From an uncultured Eubacteriales bacterium (GTDB lineage Bacteria; Bacillota; Clostridia; Monoglobales; Monoglobaceae), in NCBI GenBank assembly GCA_900545865.1, contig URAN01000028.1, positions 1 through 36,249 on the forward strand: a stretch of 36,249 bases of DNA. The letters are read 5' to 3'. Positions 1 through 8,112 of the stretch are shown here, one piece after another. The notes beneath the pieces are model-generated. The model was not told where the DNA came from and searched no databases. It was given only the letters and a program-made list of their open reading frames with translations. Every line of letters starts with the position of its first letter. Within the stretch, counting starts at the first letter, position 1. The translations under genes were made by a program, and so were the position numbers.

Positions 1-791
1 CCGCAATCCATATAATTCGCCGATATGTCAATGCCGTCCTCAGCGAGCAGCTCGGTCAGTATTTCCGAGCCGACCTTTCCCAAATCCCCCGTAACAATCA
101 AATCATAATCACGCGGCGACAGCCCCGTTTCTTTAAAATGCGCCGAAAGCGTATCATACGCCGCCGGTGCCATTGCGCCGCCCATATTATTCGAGTCTTT
201 TACGCCCTTATCGACAATCTTTCCCGCCGTTAGGCTCGTCACCGCAATATCACCGACCGCCGCACCGCGCTTTAAGACCGCCGATGCCGCACCCGTTACC
301 GTCCATTGTGCGGTCGGCGTTCTCTGTCCCCCATAGGGCAGAGGCGTTCTGTACTGTCGCTCTGCCGTACAGAAATGGCTCGACGTTACCGCCGCGGCGG
401 CATTGGCATATCCACCGTCAATACTCATTGCCGCAAGGCTTATCCCCTCTATCATAGTCGAACACGCCCCGTATATCCCGTAAAACGGAATCTCTGAATC
501 GCGCATTCCGAACCCTGCACCTATGCACTGGTTAAGCAAGTCGCCCGAGAACGCGCGGTCTATATTTTCGGGCGAAAATCCGCCCTTTTTTATCGCAAGC
601 TTTATTGCCTCTTTCTGCATCTTGCTCTCGGTCTTTTCCCACGTTTTTTCGTTCCATTGGTTATCATCCAAAACAATGTCAAAATATTCACCGAGAGGAC
701 CGTCTCCCTCTTTTTCGCCGACAATGGCCGCCTCGGACGCAATACTCACATCATCTATTCTTACCGTTTGCCTGCCGTACCTTTTGTTCAT
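1..791 (-). CDS. spoVAD: SpoVAD, dipicolinic acid-binding germination/spore protein (partial)
   Basis: Stage V sporulation protein AD, a thiolase-fold protein of the SpoVA channel that binds dipicolinic acid (DPA) during its uptake into the forespore. I translated the minus strand by hand: the frame stays open from an ATG at 791 to the left edge, giving about 263 residues that start MNKRYGRQTVRIDDV and include GDLLNQC and YGIYGACSTM, as in SpoVAD. The family is about 335 residues, so roughly the last fifth, and any spoVAE, lie outside the window. A GGGGGAG ribosome-binding site precedes the ATG. Only 19 bases separate it from the spoVAC stop, so the two are co-transcribed. Forespore (SigG) expression is expected from family knowledge. 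Identification is confident. Confidence 0.93.
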   Translation of the reverse strand, partial: MNKRYGRQTVRIDDVSIASEAAIVGEKEGDGPLGEYFDIVLDDNQWNEKTWEKTESKMQKEAIKLAIKKGGFSPENIDRAFSGDLLNQCIGAGFGMRDSEIPFYGIYGACSTMIEGISLAAMSIDGGYANAAAAVTSSHFCTAERQYRTPLPYGGQRTPTAQWTVTGAASAVLKRGAAVGDIAVTSLTAGKIVDKGVKDSNNMGGAMAPAAYDTLSAHFKETGLSPRDYDLIVTGDLGKVGSEILTELLAEDGIDISANYMDC

Positions 792-810
792 CTTGCCGCT
801 CCCCCATTCT

Positions 811-1257
811 CTATAACACGGTTATAAACCAATAAATCACGCCGACAACCGCAGATGCCGTTATTCCGTACACCAAAACAGGCCCGGCAATAACAAACAT
901 CTTTGCGGCAAGTCCGAGTACAAGCCCCTCTTTTTTAAACTCCATTGCCGGAGATACAATTGCATTGGCAAACCCCGTAATCGGTACAAGTGTTCCCGCT
1001 CCGGCATATTTTGCGATTTTTCCGTACACATTTATTCCGGTCAAAAACGCACCGATAAACACCATTGTCATACTGACCGCGCTCCGCGCAAGCTCGGTAT
1101 CCGCAAGCAACACCTTTGTATACAGGTCAAAAAACGCCTGTCCTATAACGCATATTGCGCCGCCTGTCAAAAATGCAAAAATCATATCCTTTGCAAGAGT
1201 GCTGTTCGGCGATTTTTTGTTGAGATATTCGAGATATTCTTTATTTGTATGCTCCAT
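811..1257 (-). CDS. spoVAC: SpoVAC, DPA channel membrane protein
   Basis: Integral membrane subunit of the SpoVA complex, a mechanosensitive-type channel for Ca-DPA movement across the spore inner membrane (family knowledge). The 148-residue product contains several hydrophobic segments and the blocks IFAFLTGGAICVIGQ and GTLVPITGFANAIVSPAMEF typical of SpoVAC. The frame could be extended upstream to 1311, but I chose the ATG at 1257: it has an upstream GGAGG, gives the usual family length of about 150 residues, and the longer form would run into the probable promoter at 1300-1328. It lies 111 bases after sigF and directly before spoVAD. No spoVAA or spoVAB is present between sigF and spoVAC, as is usual in Clostridia. 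Confidence 0.93.
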   Translation of the reverse strand: MEHTNKEYLEYLNKKSPNSTLAKDMIFAFLTGGAICVIGQAFFDLYTKVLLADTELARSAVSMTMVFIGAFLTGINVYGKIAKYAGAGTLVPITGFANAIVSPAMEFKKEGLVLGLAAKMFVIAGPVLVYGITASAVVGVIYWFITVL

Positions 1258-1299
1258 AAATATCCAAACCTCCGATTTACATTTTCTGTATTTATCGGA

Positions 1300-1328
1300 T
1301 ATTGTGCGCACCTTTTCAAAAAATATTC
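1300..1328 (-). promoter_or_regulatory. Possible SigG/SigF-type promoter for spoVAC-spoVAD
   Basis: On the minus strand, GAATA (1328-1324) is followed after 17 bases by CACAATA (1306-1300). This resembles the forespore consensus of GnATR and CATnnTA, with one mismatch in the -10 element. It sits in the gap between sigF and spoVAC, about 40 bases before the spoVAC start, where a forespore promoter is expected. Short elements like this occur by chance, so this is an inference. Confidence 0.4.
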
Positions 1329-1368
1329 TTTAACCCCCGAATTTTAAAATATTATATAATTCAATAAC

Positions 1369-2109
1369 TCACTCCCCGAGTTTGTTTCTCAATTTTGCCA
1401 GAATCTTTTTTTCGAGCCTTGAAACCTGAACCTGTGAAATACCGAGCTTTTGAGCAACCTGTTCTTGGGTTTTGTGACAAAAATACCTCATCTTAACAAT
1501 CTCGCCGTCTCTCTCATCAAGATCGGCGATGAGCTGTCTGATAACGATTTTATCCGTTGCGCGGCTTATTTGATTTTCGCCCTCTTCTATCTTATCGACA
1601 AGAGCCTTGCCCTCGCCCGTTCCGTCATCCGCCGCCGCATAAATCGAGCATGGCGCAACCTGAGAATTAAGCGCAGCCGACAGCTCCGCCGCCGATATAT
1701 TCATCTCTTTTGCAATCTCTGTTACCGTTGCCTCTCTGCCCTCGCTGTCCTCTATCCGCTTTTTCACCGCCGCGGCGGCAGCCGCCGTCTCTTTGAGCGA
1801 ACGGCTCACCTTTATGATTCCGTCATCACGTATAAAGCGTTTTATCTCTCCGATTATCATGGGTATCGCGTATGTCGAAAACTTTACGCCATAGCTCATA
1901 TCGAATCTTTCGGCGGCGCGAATCAGACCTATCGCACCTATCTGAATCAAGTCCTCGCTTTCAAAGCCCCTGCCGCCGAAACGCTTGACCACGCTGTACA
2001 CAAGCCCCATATTGTTGGTAACAAGGGTATTTCTTGCGTTCAAATCCCCCTGTGCCGCCGATACAAGCAATGCGTCATTGTCGGAGAAATCGTTCTTATT
2101 CATCTGCAT
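1369..2109 (-). CDS. sigF: RNA polymerase sigma-F factor
   Basis: Forespore-specific sigma-70-family factor, the first compartment-specific sigma of sporulation, held inactive by SpoIIAB. Region 2 is seen in FESEDLIQIGAIGLIRAAER and KFSTYAIPMIIGEIKRFIRD; region 4 has the helix-turn-helix QVAQKLGISQVQVSRLEKKI near the C-terminus. A GTG at 2121 would add four residues, but the ATG at 2109 has an AGGTGA ribosome-binding site about 8 bases upstream, so I prefer it (246 residues; B. subtilis SigF is 255). The start overlaps the end of spoIIAB by 14 bases, which suggests translational coupling. Third gene of the spoIIA operon. Confidence 0.96.
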   Translation of the reverse strand: MQMNKNDFSDNDALLVSAAQGDLNARNTLVTNNMGLVYSVVKRFGGRGFESEDLIQIGAIGLIRAAERFDMSYGVKFSTYAIPMIIGEIKRFIRDDGIIKVSRSLKETAAAAAAVKKRIEDSEGREATVTEIAKEMNISAAELSAALNSQVAPCSIYAAADDGTGEGKALVDKIEEGENQISRATDKIVIRQLIADLDERDGEIVKMRYFCHKTQEQVAQKLGISQVQVSRLEKKILAKLRNKLGE

Positions 2110-2533
2110 CTGACTCTTCACCTGTTCTTTTTGTCATTGTAACAGTCGTTCCCACACCCGGCTCGGATTCAACGCTCAGCGAATCCATAAAGCTTTGCAT
2201 CACGGTAAAGCCCATACCGCTGCGCTCCTCATCGTCAGACCCCGAATATAGCGGCTGCATCGCAAGCGCAACATCGTCTATTCCGCATCCGTAATCGGTA
2301 ATCGTTATCTCTATCGTCCGCCCGAGAGCGCGACATTTCATCTCAACCATTCCGCATCCGCCCGAATATCCGTGAACGATTGCGTTTGTCACCGCCTCGG
2401 ACACCGCCGTTTTTATATCGGCAAGCTCGTCCACCGTTATGTCGAGCCTTGCCGCAAAAGCCCCTGCCGCCGCTCTTGCGAACGCCTCGTTACAGCTTAT
2501 GCTCGGGAACTCAATTTTTATGTAATTATCCAT
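2096..2533 (-). CDS. spoIIAB: Anti-sigma-F factor and serine kinase SpoIIAB
   Basis: GHKL-fold kinase that binds and inhibits SigF and phosphorylates the anti-anti-sigma SpoIIAA. At 145 residues it is full length. The N-box is visible as SEAVTNAIVHG with Glu46 and Asn50, followed by the G1-box DYGCGI and the GMGFTVM glycine-rich lid region. It is the middle gene of spoIIAA-spoIIAB-sigF, which together form the partner-switching module that releases SigF in the forespore once SpoIIE dephosphorylates SpoIIAA. The ribosome-binding site (AAAGGATTG) is weaker and more distant than those of its neighbours. Confidence 0.96.
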   Translation of the reverse strand: MDNYIKIEFPSISCNEAFARAAAGAFAARLDITVDELADIKTAVSEAVTNAIVHGYSGGCGMVEMKCRALGRTIEITITDYGCGIDDVALAMQPLYSGSDDEERSGMGFTVMQSFMDSLSVESEPGVGTTVTMTKRTGEESDADE

Positions 2534-2576
2534 CCTTAAAAATCAATCCTTTCATCTTAAATAATAAAGTCAAAAG

Positions 2577-2882
2577 CTATTCGAACTCCATAAGGTTTCT
2601 CAATCCCGACACATCGATTATCTTATCGACCTGGGGCGAGGTTCGAATGACAAGCATCTTTCCGCCCATCGCCCGTATGCGTTTATATCGTCCGACAAGC
2701 ACGCCTATGCCCGAGCTGTCCATAAAATCAACCATATCAAAATCCATAACAAGATTTTTCATTCCGCCCGTGCTAATCTCCTTGTCAAGCCTTTCGCGGA
2801 TTTCCGCCGCACAGCTGTGGTCAAGCTCGCCGTTCAGCTTTGCCACAAGCGTTGTACCCAACCGTTCAAGACGCATTTCCAT
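2577..2882 (-). CDS. spoIIAA: Anti-anti-sigma-F factor SpoIIAA
   Basis: STAS-domain protein that, when unphosphorylated, pulls SpoIIAB off SigF. The conserved phospho-acceptor motif MDSSGIGVL is present; the second serine (Ser57 in the start used here) corresponds to Ser58 of B. subtilis SpoIIAA. An upstream in-frame ATG at 2891 lies immediately next to GGAG, so it cannot use that site; the ATG at 2882 is 9 bases from it and gives 101 residues. First gene of the leftward operon. The upstream gap to dacF should hold its promoter, expected to be SigH-dependent, but I could not identify a convincing SigH site. Confidence 0.95.
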   Translation of the reverse strand: MEMRLERLGTTLVAKLNGELDHSCAAEIRERLDKEISTGGMKNLVMDFDMVDFMDSSGIGVLVGRYKRIRAMGGKMLVIRTSPQVDKIIDVSGLRNLMEFE

Positions 2883-3165
2883 ACACTTCATCTCCGTTTC
2901 TTATTATCGCTTAAATCCGTTATAACATATGCAAAAGCCAAAATCCGCCCCGACATTCGTCAAACACGCGTGTTTCGTGCGAACAAGCCGACTTTGCATT
3001 GCAAAATTCATTATAACATATTTCCCGTATTTCCCACTTTTTTTCGTGCGTCAAATAACGACAATTTATTTTTTCGTATATTCCGCCCGTCCGTGCATAT
3101 ACTTTACCAACAACAAATATGTCAACTATATGCGGCGAACTCCGCCGCGATACGGAGGTATACCT
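2883..3165. promoter_or_regulatory. Divergent intergenic region spoIIAA/dacF
   Basis: A 283-base gap that must contain the promoters of the leftward spoIIA operon and of dacF. It is AT-rich towards the middle (3001-3120). I found no site that matches SigH, SigF or SigA well enough to call, and no gene. The dacF ribosome-binding site GGAGG is at 3154-3158. Confidence 0.4.
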
Positions 3166-4362
3166 ATGTTTAACAAACATTCCGAAAGAACCGTGCATCT
3201 GTGCCGCTTTGCGGCGTTTTTACTCGCATTTATGCTGTTTATTCCGTCATATTCCGCCGCATACGCCGAATCCGCCGCCCAGGTCGACACCGATGTATCA
3301 ACAAAGCTCATCAACGCAAAATCGGGCTTTTTGACCGAGGCATCGACGGGCGAGGTTTTATATGAACAAAACGCGGACGAACGCCTGCCTATCGCAAGCG
3401 TCACAAAGACGATGACTATGCTGCTTATAATGGAGGCGTTGGACAGCGGAAAAATCAAATATGACGACTCTGTTACGGTGAGCGAATACGCCGCGTCAAT
3501 GGGCGGTTCGCAAGTATTTTTAGAGGTCGGCGAACAGATGAACGTTGACGATATGCTAAAGGCGATTGCGGTCGCATCGGGCAACGATGCCGCCGTTGCT
3601 ATGGCAGAGCATATAAGCGGAAGCGAGGGCGCGTTTGTCGAAAAGATGAATAAGCGCGCGGCAGAGCTTGGCTGTGACAACACGCACTTTATCAACTGTA
3701 ACGGTCTGGACGAAACTCCCGAGCATTACAGCAGCGCACGCGACATCGCCAAAATCTCGCGCGAGCTTTTAAAGCATACAAAGATATTCGACTATACCAC
3801 GATATGGATGGACAGTTTAAGAAACGGCTCGTTCGGCTTATCGAACACGAATAAGCTGATACGGTTTTACAAAGGCGCAAACGGGCTTAAAACAGGCTCA
3901 ACAAGCACGGCGAAATACTGTATATCCGCGACCGCCGAGCGTGACGGAATGCAGCTTATCGCGGTTATCATCGCCGCGCCAACAACCGCCGACCGTTTTT
4001 CATCCGCGTCCGCCATGCTCGATTACGGATTTGCCAATTATGAGGTTGCAAACGAGGGCTTTGTCGATATTCCAATTCCGTATGTAAGAATCGAGGGCGG
4101 CGTGAACGAACAGATTATGCCCGAGATAAAGGGTGACGGCTTTATCGTCAAAAAGGGAAACCGTGACAAGATTGAAACCGAATTTAACCTTGCCGACACC
4201 GTTTCCGCGCCTGTCGAAATCGGCTCAAAGCTCGGCGAAGTCATATATAAAATAGACGGGAGCGAAGTCGCACGCCGCGATGTCTGTGCCCCGTGCGAGG
4301 TTGAAAAAATTGATTTTTGGCAGATGTTTATCCGCAACCTGAACGACTGGCTCAATATTTAA
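3166..4362 (+). CDS. dacF: D-alanyl-D-alanine carboxypeptidase DacF (penicillin-binding protein)
   Basis: Serine DD-peptidase of the S11 family that trims pentapeptide side chains; DacF-type enzymes set the cross-linking of spore peptidoglycan. I start it at the ATG at 3166, seven bases after a GGAGG (3154-3158), giving 398 residues; a frame extension to 2929 lacks a ribosome-binding site and would precede the signal peptide. Residues 10-36 form a signal peptide ending near SAAYA. The three active-site motifs are SVTK (78-81), SGN (138-140) and KTG (242-244). The C-terminal PBP5-like domain ends in an amphipathic tail. In B. subtilis dacF lies upstream of spoIIAA on the same strand; here it is divergent. 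It ends at the terminator at 4464-4526. Confidence 0.92.
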   Translation: MFNKHSERTVHLCRFAAFLLAFMLFIPSYSAAYAESAAQVDTDVSTKLINAKSGFLTEASTGEVLYEQNADERLPIASVTKTMTMLLIMEALDSGKIKYDDSVTVSEYAASMGGSQVFLEVGEQMNVDDMLKAIAVASGNDAAVAMAEHISGSEGAFVEKMNKRAAELGCDNTHFINCNGLDETPEHYSSARDIAKISRELLKHTKIFDYTTIWMDSLRNGSFGLSNTNKLIRFYKGANGLKTGSTSTAKYCISATAERDGMQLIAVIIAAPTTADRFSSASAMLDYGFANYEVANEGFVDIPIPYVRIEGGVNEQIMPEIKGDGFIVKKGNRDKIETEFNLADTVSAPVEIGSKLGEVIYKIDGSEVARRDVCAPCEVEKIDFWQMFIRNLNDWLNI

Positions 4363-4463
4363 GTCCCAAATATCGCCTCAAAGCCTTAAAAACCGTCAAA
4401 ATCATCAAAAACCACTTCTGTTTTTCAGCAAAAAATTCTTAATTTGAAATATAATTGTAATAT

Positions 4464-4526
4464 CGCACCGCCCCAAAGTATGTTATAATATAATATCGGA
4501 ATACTTTTGGCGGCGGTGCGTTTTTT
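4464..4526 (+). terminator. Intrinsic terminator downstream of dacF
   Basis: Long stem: 4464-4472 pairs with 4512-4520 (CGCACCGCC with GGCGGTGCG), and 4473-4481 pairs with 4501-4510 apart from single-base bulges. It is followed by TTTTTT at 4521-4526. The 19-base loop contains TATAAT (4484-4489), but no matching -35 is visible. It ends 46 bases before the next gene. Confidence 0.85.
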
Positions 4527-4572
4527 GTCTGCCGCCGATAAAATAAATCTATAATATACGGGAGATATAACT

Positions 4573-7350
4573 ATGGCAGAAAAAGATAAAACAAAAAGCG
4601 GCTCTGCCGGCCGCGGCAAGTCCGCGCCCAAAGGCGGCGCGGCAAAATCAAAATCGGGCAGCACAAAAAAAGCCGCGCCCAAAAAACCGGCGGCAAAAGC
4701 ACAAGCCGCACCGAAAAAGAAAACTCTTTCGAACGAAATCAAGGGTATCATCCTTATCGCAACGGGAATATTTCTCGCACTATCGTTTCTGACCGATGCA
4801 ACGGGTGCGATCGGGCATTTTATCAAGATGGTATGCTATGGTATGCTCGGCAAGTCGATTGCAGTCAGCTGTCTTTTTATCATCGCAACGGGCGTTATGG
4901 TCTTTTTGGACAAGCCGGGCGAAAAAAATGTACTGCGCTTTGTTCTGCTCGGGCTTTTGATAGTATTCACCTCTGTTCTCGTCACGATGTTTGCCGGCGA
5001 AAACGAGCTTAGCGGAACATCCTTGGCGGCGAATGTGTCAGAGCTTTGGAACAACGGCTGTAACTCGATGGGCGGCGGTCTTATCGGCGGCGGCATCTGC
5101 CGCATTTTGAACCTGCTTGTCGGCACGGCGGGAACATGGGTTCTGACCATTACGGCAGAGATAATCCTTATCATCTTGCTCACGGGAATATCAATAGAAA
5201 AGCTGTTTCGCCGCGCGGCTGACACATTCAAGCGCAGAAAGAGCGAATATAACGACATCGCCGACAGCGAGGTGGAATTTAAGTTGCCCGAATATTCGGA
5301 ACAGTCTCAATCCGTCAAAGAAAAACTGAAAGTGCGCCGACACAAGCTTGACGCGGCGGAGGACAACGCCGAATCGGAAAAATCCTCAAACCGCAAATCG
5401 AACTTCTTCGGCGAATACTTTCAGGGCAAACAGGATATTGATGACGAACTTCCGCCTCCGACCGATGATACACCGAAAAAGCTCTTTACATTTGAAGAAG
5501 ACCCGCCGCAGCCCGATGACCTTTTCGGTAGCGAAACGGCGGATGACGGCGGCTCAACCGCCGACCTTGATTTGCCTTTTACTCTTGACAGCTTAAAAAC
5601 GGGTGTTTTGACCGAACTTCCCGATGAAAACGGAGTTTATCATCCGCCTGTTGAAAACGAGGAGGGTACGGATTATGAACCGCCCTCACAGGCAAAGCTT
5701 GAGGACGTTACCGACCCGATGACACAAGCGGCAATGGATGCCGGGATAGATATAGACAGGGCGGTTGTTGCCGGTCGCCGCATGGCGGTCGAAAACGCCG
5801 AGCAACAGACCCCCGAAGCAAAAATCAAACAGGAGATAGCCGAAAAGCGCGACAATACGCCAAGGAATATCATTTATCATCTTCCCACCGCCGACTTGCT
5901 CGCCATGCCGAAACCGTCAAAGAAAAGCAATTCAGAGATACGCTCTGAACTTGAAGAAAAGGCGAACCGACTTTTGCACACCCTAAACAGCTTTAGGGTT
6001 GACGCAAAAATAGTAAATATCACACAAGGTCCGACCGTTACACGGTTCGAGTTACAGCCCGGACCCGGTATAAAAGTGTCAAAAATAACCAACCTTTCCG
6101 ATGATATTGCGCTGAGCCTTGCGGCATCGGGTGTCAGAATCGAACCCGTATCGGGCAAATCGGTAATAGGTATCGAAATTCCGAACAAGACCGCGACCCC
6201 CGTACCAATTCGCGAGGTAATAATCAGCGACAAATTCAGGAATTTCAACTCAAAAACCGCATTTGCTCTGGGCAAGGATATAAGCGGTAATTGTGTTGTT
6301 ACCGACATCGCCGACTTTCCGCACGGTCTCATCGCAGGTGCAACCGGTTCCGGTAAGAGCGTATGTATAAACTCGCTTATACTCAGTATTCTGTTCAAGG
6401 CTCGCCCCGATGAGGTCAAGATGATTATGGTTGACCCCAAAATGGTTGAACTCGGCGTGTACAACGGTATTCCGCACCTTTTGATACCTGTCGTAACAGA
6501 CCCAAAACACGCGGCAGGCGCACTGAACTGGGCGGTCGGAGAGATGAAGAACCGTTATCAGTTGCTTAATGAAAACAAGGTTCGAAACCTACAGGGATAT
6601 AACAAACTTATGGACGAAATAGGCGAGCCTGACGGAAAGCTGCCGGAGATAGTAATAATCATCGATGAGCTTGCCGACTTGATGCTTGCGGCAAAGAACG
6701 AGGTCGAGGGCGCGATAAACAGTCTTGCGGCGCTTGCGCGTGCCGCAGGTATGTATCTTATAATCGCAACCCAGCGTCCGTCCGTCAATGTCGTGACAGG
6801 TGTTATCAAGAATAACATTCCAACACGTATCGCGTTTTCGGTTACATCAAATGTGGACAGCCGTACAATCCTCGATTGCAGCGGTGCGGAAAAGCTCCTC
6901 GGCAAGGGCGATATGCTCTACAGTCCGCGAGGTGCGGCAAAGCCTATGCGTATTCAGGGTAACTTTGTGTCGGACGATGAGCGCGAAGCGGTAATCGATT
7001 ATATCAAATCTCAATATGAGGCAAATTATGACGAAAGCATTATCGAGAACATCGAGCGTGAGCGCGAACAAGTTGCGGCAAACATCGAATCAGATGCGGA
7101 GGGCAGCGAAGAACATTCGGGCAACCGCGACAAGATGTTCTGGGAGGCGGTCGAGCTTGTCCTTGAAAACGGACAAGCTTCCGTGGCAATGTTCCAGCGT
7201 AAATTCCAAATGGGTTATCAGCGTGCGGCAAAGCTTATCGACCAGATGGAAAAGTCAAAAATCATCGGTCCTTACGAGGGCACAAAACCGCGTCAGGTGC
7301 TTATTACAAGGCAGGAGTTTAACGAAATGCGTATGAACCACCCCGAGTAA
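4573..7350 (+). CDS. spoIIIE: DNA translocase FtsK/SpoIIIE
   Basis: Membrane-anchored ATP-driven DNA pump that moves the chromosome through the division or sporulation septum. The 925-residue protein starts with about 55 Lys/Ala/Ser-rich residues, then has about four membrane segments (residues 58-210). A long acidic, proline-rich linker follows to about 430. The motor carries Walker A GATGSGKS at 589-596 and Walker B VIIIDELADL with Asp698. The C-terminal gamma winged-helix domain (about 855-915) contains QRKFQMGYQRAAKLIDQME, which recognises chromosome-orienting sequences. The start has GGAG upstream. Proximity to spoIIA and dacF fits a sporulation role, but if it is the only copy in the genome it would also serve vegetative division. 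Confidence 0.95.
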   Translation: MAEKDKTKSGSAGRGKSAPKGGAAKSKSGSTKKAAPKKPAAKAQAAPKKKTLSNEIKGIILIATGIFLALSFLTDATGAIGHFIKMVCYGMLGKSIAVSCLFIIATGVMVFLDKPGEKNVLRFVLLGLLIVFTSVLVTMFAGENELSGTSLAANVSELWNNGCNSMGGGLIGGGICRILNLLVGTAGTWVLTITAEIILIILLTGISIEKLFRRAADTFKRRKSEYNDIADSEVEFKLPEYSEQSQSVKEKLKVRRHKLDAAEDNAESEKSSNRKSNFFGEYFQGKQDIDDELPPPTDDTPKKLFTFEEDPPQPDDLFGSETADDGGSTADLDLPFTLDSLKTGVLTELPDENGVYHPPVENEEGTDYEPPSQAKLEDVTDPMTQAAMDAGIDIDRAVVAGRRMAVENAEQQTPEAKIKQEIAEKRDNTPRNIIYHLPTADLLAMPKPSKKSNSEIRSELEEKANRLLHTLNSFRVDAKIVNITQGPTVTRFELQPGPGIKVSKITNLSDDIALSLAASGVRIEPVSGKSVIGIEIPNKTATPVPIREVIISDKFRNFNSKTAFALGKDISGNCVVTDIADFPHGLIAGATGSGKSVCINSLILSILFKARPDEVKMIMVDPKMVELGVYNGIPHLLIPVVTDPKHAAGALNWAVGEMKNRYQLLNENKVRNLQGYNKLMDEIGEPDGKLPEIVIIIDELADLMLAAKNEVEGAINSLAALARAAGMYLIIATQRPSVNVVTGVIKNNIPTRIAFSVTSNVDSRTILDCSGAEKLLGKGDMLYSPRGAAKPMRIQGNFVSDDEREAVIDYIKSQYEANYDESIIENIEREREQVAANIESDAEGSEEHSGNRDKMFWEAVELVLENGQASVAMFQRKFQMGYQRAAKLIDQMEKSKIIGPYEGTKPRQVLITRQEFNEMRMNHPE

Positions 7351-7366
7351 TATTTACAAAACATTT

Positions 7367-7457
7367 AAATTCGTATGGCTGAAATGTCGAAAAATACTGA
7401 TTTAATCAGCATTTTAGCTATACCGTACCCATAAAAATTGTGCAAATATACGAATTT
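7367..7457. repeat. Nested inverted repeats between spoIIIE and hup
   Basis: Three inverted repeats lie inside one another: AAATTCGTAT (7367-7376) with ATACGAATTT (7448-7457), exact; GGCTGAAATG (7377-7386) with CATTTTAGCT (7410-7419), with G-U pairs and a mismatch; and CTGATT (7397-7402) with AATCAG (7404-7409), exact. No T-run follows, so it is not an ordinary terminator. It could be an RNA structure at the end of the spoIIIE transcript or upstream of hup. Confidence 0.5.
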
Positions 7458-7550
7458 ATGTTTTTCTCTCAGAAAACAGTGGAATTTTTCCGCGTTTTAT
7501 AGTAGAATAGACGTATAAATATTTTATTTTTATTCAAAGGAGTTTTTGAA

Positions 7551-7829
7551 ATGAACAAACAGGAATTAATTTCAGCTATTGCTGAAAATGCAAATCTTAC
7601 AAAGAAAGATGCTGAGGCTGCTCTCGCTGCTTTCATCGGTGCGGTTGAGGATACACTCAAAAAGGGCGACAAAGTTCAGCTCGTTGGCTTCGGCAGCTTT
7701 GAAGTTAGAGAAAGAGCCGCTCGCACAGGCAGAAACCCCCACAGCGGCGAAGAAATGAAGATTGAGGCTGCTAAAGTTCCGGCTTTCAAAGCAGGCAGAA
7801 GCTTAAAAGACCTTGTAAACGGCAAATAG
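7551..7829 (+). CDS. hup: HU family DNA-binding protein
   Basis: Small nucleoid-associated protein that bends and compacts DNA as a dimer. At 92 residues it is full length. It starts MNKQELISAIAENANLTKKD and carries the HU signature GFGSFEVRERAARTGRNP, followed by the VPAFKAGRSLKDLV C-terminus. An AAAGGAG ribosome-binding site sits about 9 bases before the ATG. It forms its own unit, bounded upstream by nested inverted repeats and downstream by a strong terminator. A -10-like TAGAAT is at 7503-7508 but the -35 is poor. The codon use looks more restricted than that of its neighbours, as expected for an abundant protein. Confidence 0.96.
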   Translation: MNKQELISAIAENANLTKKDAEAALAAFIGAVEDTLKKGDKVQLVGFGSFEVRERAARTGRNPHSGEEMKIEAAKVPAFKAGRSLKDLVNGK

Positions 7830-7860
7830 TCTTTTTATAATGTTTGTTGAATTTTTTGGC

Positions 7861-7898
7861 AAAAGAACTCGGCGATTGATGCGCCGAGTTCTTTTTTT
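7861..7898 (+). terminator. Intrinsic terminator of hup
   Basis: A 14-bp perfect stem (7861-7874 with 7882-7895), core GAACTCGGCG, 7-base loop, then a T-run to 7898. The next 140 bases to the groEL terminator hold no gene; a short duplicated CTATTCGCCCTTTAT stretch lies at about 7982-8012. Confidence 0.92.
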
Positions 7899-8040
7899 GT
7901 GTGAATATCGACCACCACAGGCAAATACCGATACCGTCCAAATACATAGAGCAGCGCAACGTTTTATTGTCTCTGCCTTTATGCTATTCGCCCTTTATGC
8001 TATTCGCCCTTTATTCTCCGTCTTTTGTCCGCCGATTCAA

Positions 8041-8074
8041 AAACCCGTGCGGATTTTTGTCTCCGCACGGGTTT
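8041..8074 (-). terminator. Intrinsic terminator of groES-groEL
   Basis: A 13-bp perfect stem (8041-8053 with 8062-8074; AAACCCGTGCGGA), loop of 8 bases. Read on the minus strand it ends in a T-run, 39 bases after the groEL stop codon. Confidence 0.85.
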
Positions 8075-8112
8075 AATTTCGTGTTATGCAATTTTATGCG
8101 ATATGCCGCGGA

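Noticed and set aside
2929..3165. 79-codon N-terminal extension of dacF
   Set aside because: The ATG at 3166 has a well-spaced GGAGG and is followed at once by a signal peptide; the extension has neither.
2883..3165. SigH promoter for spoIIAA
   Set aside because: A GAAT -10-like site exists near 3005-3011 on the minus strand, but the G-rich -35-like stretches are at the wrong distance.
3126..3695. 189-codon minus-strand frame opposite dacF
   Set aside because: Antisense to the active-site region of dacF; no recognisable protein features.
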